The position numbers were made by a program, and so were the translations under genes. The notes under the pieces were generated by a model. It worked only from the letters and a program-made list of their open reading frames with translations. It was not told the DNA's origin and did not search any database. This document shows, one piece after another, positions 61,879-64,000 of a stretch of 64,000 bases of DNA (position 1 is the stretch's first letter; each line of letters opens with the position of its first letter). Source of the DNA: Tubulanus polymorphus (taxonomy: Eukaryota; Nemertea; Palaeonemertea; Tubulaniformes; Tubulanidae); the NCBI RefSeq assembly GCF_964204645.1, contig NC_134028.1, positions 2,604,001 through 2,668,000 of the forward strand, in the 5' to 3' direction.

Positions 61879-63018
61879 GTGTATCCGAACTTGAAGGAAT
61901 CGATTCAGAAGTTTGATAATGCAATATTTGTTACGCTTTGTCAAATCGCATGGGAAAATCCTTGGAAAGAAAATTTCTGAATTCGTCAAATGAACTAAAA
62001 CTAAGAATTCTAGTAGAATAATGGTGCCAGTAAAATGTGACAATCGTCCTATTGTTAAACGGCACCTCTCCTGAAGTGCATGTGTGTATTTGTTCTCTGA
62101 ATTGATAAACCGAAATTCTGCGCGAAATTAAACAAAATTTTCGGTGGTTTAAACACCTTTAGTGTGTACAAAATAATATGCATGTTAATTTATGAATGAG
62201 TAGCAGGTATATCGTCGAACGGTTTCAATATTATCCAACGAGAGTTCGGTTTGTTTGGGTTTCGGCGAGCGTTGTCTATGGCGGAACAAGGGTTTGCGTC
62301 TCCCGGATATAAAATGTCTGTGATTATATTATTTACATAATATTTAAAAGAATGAAATTATTTCAAAGAAGAAATGTCTTAATAAGACCGACCGCAGCGC
62401 TCGCTGTAGCGATACTGTTAAGATGTTTTTTGTCAAAGATGGTTTATAGATATGAAATAGATATCGTCTCAATGACTGGTCTATTTTAAACGTTTCTCAT
62501 ATGATCTTCTCGTAGGAAATCGAATAAAGGCAAATGAGAAATCTATTTTCATGAGGAAGTGGGAAATATTTTGCTAAGATTAGTCTTAATGTCAAATCTC
62601 AAAAACATACGATGACTTACGATATTGACTTACATACTTTTTCTGGATTTATTTCCATTATTTCATTTTCCATGACTAACTTATGTTACTGAAAATAGCG
62701 AAGGTTTTGTGTTACTGATTAAATAGTCATGTGGTTTTTGAGTGGAGAATGATTTCGTGGAATTCACGTTAGTTTCAACACGACTTCTTCACCTATACAT
62801 ACGTGATAAGCCAGGGACACTGTAATACATACGTTCTTCATTATACTGTTCCTGAATAAACTGTTTTTACGAAATATTTTTAAACGTCTCGTGTATTTTG
62901 AAAGTTATGATTTTTGTTTTGGATGCTGAAAAGAAGATTTTTTTAAACTTAAGTGTGCCAATGTTTATTTGCAATTACAGTAAGTCACAGCGGCCAAATT
63001 AAGCCAGATTAAACTTCA

Positions 63019-63131
63019 GGACCCGGTTTTGTAGACTGGTATTATCTTAAACCCAGGGGTTAAATCAATTGAAAATGAATTGAGTTAGCCCCTGGGTTTA
63101 AAGTTAATACCAGTCTATAAAATCGGGCCCA
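63019..63131. mobile_element. Foldback MITE, family A copy 2
   Basis: The ends GACCCGGTTTTGTAGACTGG and (inverted) CCAGTCTATAAAATCGGGCC form a hairpin of about 113 bp with the inner arm TTAAACCCAGGGG. It matches the element at 12039-12152 along its whole length. Confidence 0.78.
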
Positions 63132-64000
63132 GCATTTTGGCTTCATGGCCTGTTTAATCACAAAAAGATGACGATTATTCAGGATTGTATTCATGAAACC
63201 AGTGCGGCTGTGACTCAAACATCTTCAATCTACAATAGTTCCTGTTTTCTGTATGCTACAGTTTACGCACTAAATCTTCACCATAAAACTATCATCCTCG
63301 ATTGAAATAAATATCGTATTCGTGTTGTTAACTTTTGTTTCTCGCTTGATTCAAAAATGAAGGATGGTCGACATTTTTACGGCATCTTACTCGCCTTTGT
63401 AATTGTAATTCTTTTTAGCTGCCGTAAGTTTTGTTAGTAGTCTATAGTTGAACAATACAGCCCGCTGCGAAAGCGAGTATATTCGGGCGTGAGATTTCAC
63501 GAATAGTCTCGCACGAGATAAGATATTTCTTACCCCGATCTTTGATTATATGGACAGAAAATAAAACTACATGTATGTATTATTTAAAAGTAATAAAGAT
63601 GGCCGATCGTTATCGCGTGGTTTGAGATGAATTTATAAATAAGAATTGACCGATATTAATTATCATTAAATGATGGAAACCTATTATATGAATGTATCTT
63701 ATATACAGACTGGGTTATGTTATTTGTATTGTACGATATGGTGTATAGAATGTTTACGAAGGTAAGGTTTATAATGTACATCTAGTCGTAAAAAAGGGTT
63801 ATCAGAAACAATAAGCCTGCACGGCACACACAGTGCACGCACGCACTCACTGGGAACACGCGCGGCCGCAAGAAAAACCAACCTCTACTCTCTTTGTGAT
63901 TCTGGATGTGTAAATAAATTGCGCACTATTTACAAAAAAAAAATATTTTTGTTGTGATGTTTTTTGTCGTCTTATCTGGAGGAAAATACTACATCATTCG

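Larger units (their letters stand above)
61697..64000 (+). other. SEC24 3' UTR and downstream intergenic sequence
   Basis: AATAAA signals at 62855-62860 and 63913-63918 are possible ends of the SEC24 transcript. Apart from a short tandem repeat and a foldback element (listed separately) no gene is visible. A CA/CG-rich patch at about 63818-63860 is low complexity. Confidence 0.45.

Overview
This is a stretch of an animal nuclear genome. It is AT-rich and fairly compact, with twelve intron-containing genes in 64 kb, canonical GT-AG introns, AATAAA poly(A) signals and several short inverted-repeat transposons. The gene set (a MALT1 paracaspase, NCOA4, a NIT-domain guanylate cyclase, renalase, TMEM104, a cholinesterase-like membrane protein and others) is bilaterian. 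The NIT-domain cyclase and the general layout suggest a lophotrochozoan such as a mollusc, annelid or brachiopod, but this is inference and no species can be named. All products were recognised by reading translations against remembered family members. Exon joins were worked out by hand from splice sites, reading phase and protein similarity.

Layout. 0-1.7 kb: the 5' exon of an unidentified leftward gene. 1.8-4.35 kb (-): MALT1 paracaspase in one large exon. 5.0-9.45 kb (+): NCOA4, a ferritin autophagy receptor. 11.6-14.9 kb (-): a membrane guanylate cyclase with a NIT sensor domain. 16.2-19.05 kb (-): sorbitol dehydrogenase. 19.65-21.26 kb (+): renalase. 22.7-26.1 kb (-): TMEM104. 26.4-30.8 kb (+): MAD1L1. 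31.3-33.3 kb (-): ECHS1. 33.66-37.7 kb (+): a catalytically dead cholinesterase-like adhesion-type membrane protein. 39.4-43.9 kb (+): NPLOC4. 45.2-49.96 kb (+): WIPI2. 53.0-61.7 kb (+): SEC24 of the C/D type. The tail is SEC24 3' UTR and intergenic sequence.

The genes do not form one pathway; they are mostly housekeeping genes. NCOA4 (ferritinophagy) and WIPI2 (autophagosome formation) are both autophagy factors, and NPLOC4 (p97/ubiquitin) and SEC24 (COPII) act at the ER. Up to 33.7 kb the genes are largely arranged as divergent pairs that probably share promoters (MALT1/NCOA4, SORD/RNLS, TMEM104/MAD1L1, ECHS1/CLAM). The last four genes are in tandem on the plus strand.

The most notable observations are: (1) two phase-matched, mutually incompatible alternative exons in TMEM104, each carrying an acidic dileucine sorting motif; (2) a NIT-domain guanylate cyclase whose first metal-binding aspartate is glycine; (3) a MAD1L1 start codon apparently split by an intron, and an RLK motif changed to RLM; (4) several intact foldback transposons with clear target-site duplications, plus intronic repeat families found in several genes. 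No prokaryote-type system, CRISPR array or confident RNA gene is present.
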